Source: Bacillota bacterium
GTDB taxonomy: Bacteria > Bacillota > Clostridia > Lachnospirales > Lachnospiraceae
Length of the DNA: 7,165 nt
Reading direction: 5' to 3'
Assembly: GCA_023437885.1 (NCBI GenBank)
Contig: JAEZFH010000114.1
Span: 1 to 7,165, forward strand
Shown here: positions 6,097 through 7,165 of the stretch, one piece after another
Position numbering within the stretch: position 1 is the first letter of the stretch
Layout: each line of letters starts with the position of its first letter
Program-made: the position numbers and the translations under genes
Notes under the pieces: generated by a model
The model's database searches: none
The model's input: only the letters and a program-made list of their open reading frames with translations
What the model was told of the DNA's origin: nothing

Positions 6097-6996
6097 CTAC
6101 TCTGTTCTCACTGCGATTTTATAACCCTCCGCTATCTGCTTTAGCTGGCCGACACGCTTTTCAGTAAGCGGATGAATGCCCTGGAACAGATTCTCCTTAT
6201 TAAGACTCTTATATTTGGATGCTCCCAGCGGATTAAAATTTAATAATTCATAATACTGAAGTCCATTTACTCCGGATAAAAATTCAGCAATTGCTGCTAT
6301 ATTCTCTTCCGTATCCGTTACTCCCGGAATCAGCGGGGTTCTTACAATGAACGGCACCTTAAGCTCCGGCAGCTTTTTAATATTGTATAATATTTCTTCA
6401 TTTCCCTTACCGGTCCAGCGCATATGCTCCGCTGTGTCAAAAAGCTTAAGATCACACATGATGCAATCCACCTTGCTCAGAAGAGCTCTTATCTCTTCAA
6501 AATCCCCGGTAAGATTTGTCTCGATGGCAACCGAAATCCCTTCCTTATGGCAGGCCTCTGTCAGCTCCATAGCAAATTCCGCCTGACAAAGTACCTCTCC
6601 TCCGGAGATGGTAACCCCACCTCCGGAATTTATGTAGTAGGCCTTATCTTGCAGGATTTCCGACATTGCCTCTGCTGCCGTAATGCTTTTTCCTGAAACC
6701 TCCATTGCTCCGGCATAGCAGATTTTGGCACATTTGCCGCAGCGGATACAAAGCTTCGGATAGTAATGATGGACGCCGGCGATCCGCTTATGTGCCTTAC
6801 TGGGGCATACGGTTACACAATGAAAGCATTGTATGCAGCTTTGCTCATAGTAATGAAGCTCCTTGTTTCTGCTTATCGTCTCCGGATTATGACACCACAA
6901 GCAGTTCATATTACAGCCCTTTAAGAAGATATTTGTGCGGATTCCCGGACCATCATTCAGAGAAAAGCGCTGAATTTCTGTAATTATTCCGTTCAT
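6097..6996 (-). CDS. Glycyl radical enzyme activase, radical SAM protein with ferredoxin-like insert
   Basis: This enzyme reductively cleaves S-adenosylmethionine at a [4Fe-4S] cluster and abstracts hydrogen from the GRE glycine, here Gly706 of the downstream product. The 299 residues start with MNGIITEIQRFSLNDGPGIRT, the standard opening of PflA-type activases. The radical-SAM cluster Cys28-x3-Cys32-x2-Cys35 follows. Two further 4Fe-4S sets come next, Cys54/57/60/64 and Cys83/86/89/93, forming the ferredoxin-type insert typical of activases for non-PFL GREs. The SAM-binding glycine region is GGGVTISGGEVLCQ (125-138), with Val where Pro is common. The start at 6996 is supported by GGGAG at 7006-7002 and by alignment to the family start; the frame is open to 7056. 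The GRE gene follows after 67 nt. PFL activases usually lack the insert, so its presence favours a non-PFL role for the partner. Confidence 0.93.
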   Translation of the reverse strand: MNGIITEIQRFSLNDGPGIRTNIFLKGCNMNCLWCHNPETISRNKELHYYEQSCIQCFHCVTVCPSKAHKRIAGVHHYYPKLCIRCGKCAKICYAGAMEVSGKSITAAEAMSEILQDKAYYINSGGGVTISGGEVLCQAEFAMELTEACHKEGISVAIETNLTGDFEEIRALLSKVDCIMCDLKLFDTAEHMRWTGKGNEEILYNIKKLPELKVPFIVRTPLIPGVTDTEENIAAIAEFLSGVNGLQYYELLNFNPLGASKYKSLNKENLFQGIHPLTEKRVGQLKQIAEGYKIAVRTE

Positions 6997-7079
6997 ACTG
7001 ACTCCCGTCTGCCTGTATCCTGGCCTTACGATATGAAATAGCACCATAACAGGCAATCTTATAATTGGATATTGAAAAG

Positions 7080-7165
7080 TTATATACTAACCCAGTTTCC
7101 ATCTGATTTCGCACTTTCATACATTTTATCAAGGACCTGCCTCGACAATACTCCCTGTTCATAGC
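7080..7165 (-). CDS. C-terminal end of an upstream gene, probably a Gfo/Idh/MocA-type oxidoreductase (partial)
   Basis: The minus-strand frame entering from the window edge reads 27 codons and ends at TAA 7082-7080. Its last residues are LDKMYESAKSDGNWVSI. A final helix with the pattern hydrophobic-x-x-hydrophobic-Y-x-S-A-x-x-x-G, followed by a short strand with V-x-hydrophobic at the very end, is typical of the C-terminus of NAD(P)-dependent Gfo/Idh/MocA sugar oxidoreductases. The fragment is short, so the call is tentative. The activase starts 83 nt downstream, so the gene is probably in the same operon or next to it. A competing frame with an ATG at 7162 gives a composition unlike any protein I know and runs into the activase gene, so I consider it spurious. 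Confidence 0.45.
   Translation of the reverse strand, partial: YEQGVLSRQVLDKMYESAKSDGNWVSI

Noticed and set aside
7028..7056. Promoter for the activase (TTGCCT, 17 nt, TATCGT on the minus strand)
   Set aside because: Each hexamer matches only four of six consensus bases in an A/T-rich gap, so chance is a sufficient explanation.
6953..7162. Minus-strand 69-codon frame starting at 7162
   Set aside because: It overlaps the start of the activase in another frame and has unlikely composition. The alternative frame ending at 7080 looks like a real protein C-terminus.

Overview
The window looks like part of a carbohydrate-utilisation locus from an anaerobic Firmicute, most likely a clostridial (Lachnospiraceae-type) gut bacterium. 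The reasons are a YesM/YesN-type two-component pair, an oxygen-sensitive glycyl radical enzyme (GRE) with its radical-SAM activase, strong GGAGG ribosome binding sites and moderate GC content. The taxonomic assignment is inference; no marker gene is present.

Layout. Positions 1-1633 (+ strand) hold the 3' part of a sensor histidine kinase gene, broken by an in-frame TAA in its HAMP region, followed by a short AraC-type response regulator. Converging on it, with only 15 nt between stop codons, is a minus-strand gene series that enters from the right edge. In transcription order this is: the last 27 codons of a protein whose C-terminus resembles Gfo/Idh/MocA oxidoreductases (7165-7080), the GRE activase (6996-6097), the GRE (6029-3828), a 305-nt non-coding interval rich in hairpins and carrying a tandem 15-bp repeat (3827-3523), a two-domain cupin protein (3522-2764) and a class I phosphomannose-isomerase-like protein (2746-1649). 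Four starts were moved inward from the longest ORF because strong Shine-Dalgarno sequences sit just before internal ATGs.

How the genes may work together. The two-component pair probably senses an extracellular saccharide or related ligand and activates transport and catabolic genes. An oxidoreductase, a sugar-phosphate isomerase and a cupin (possibly an isomerase or epimerase) around a GRE suggest radical cleavage or rearrangement of a sugar or sugar-derived polyol. The GRE has the active-site Cys and the C-terminal glycyl-radical Gly. It lacks the Cys-X-Glu signature of known GRE dehydratases and decarboxylases and the Cys-Cys pair of pyruvate formate-lyase, so its reaction cannot be read from sequence and may be new.

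The most notable points are this unassigned GRE with its sugar-type neighbours, the mutually exclusive RNA pairings and terminator-like hairpin ahead of the cupin-isomerase pair, the direct repeat upstream of them, and the nonsense codon in the sensor kinase.
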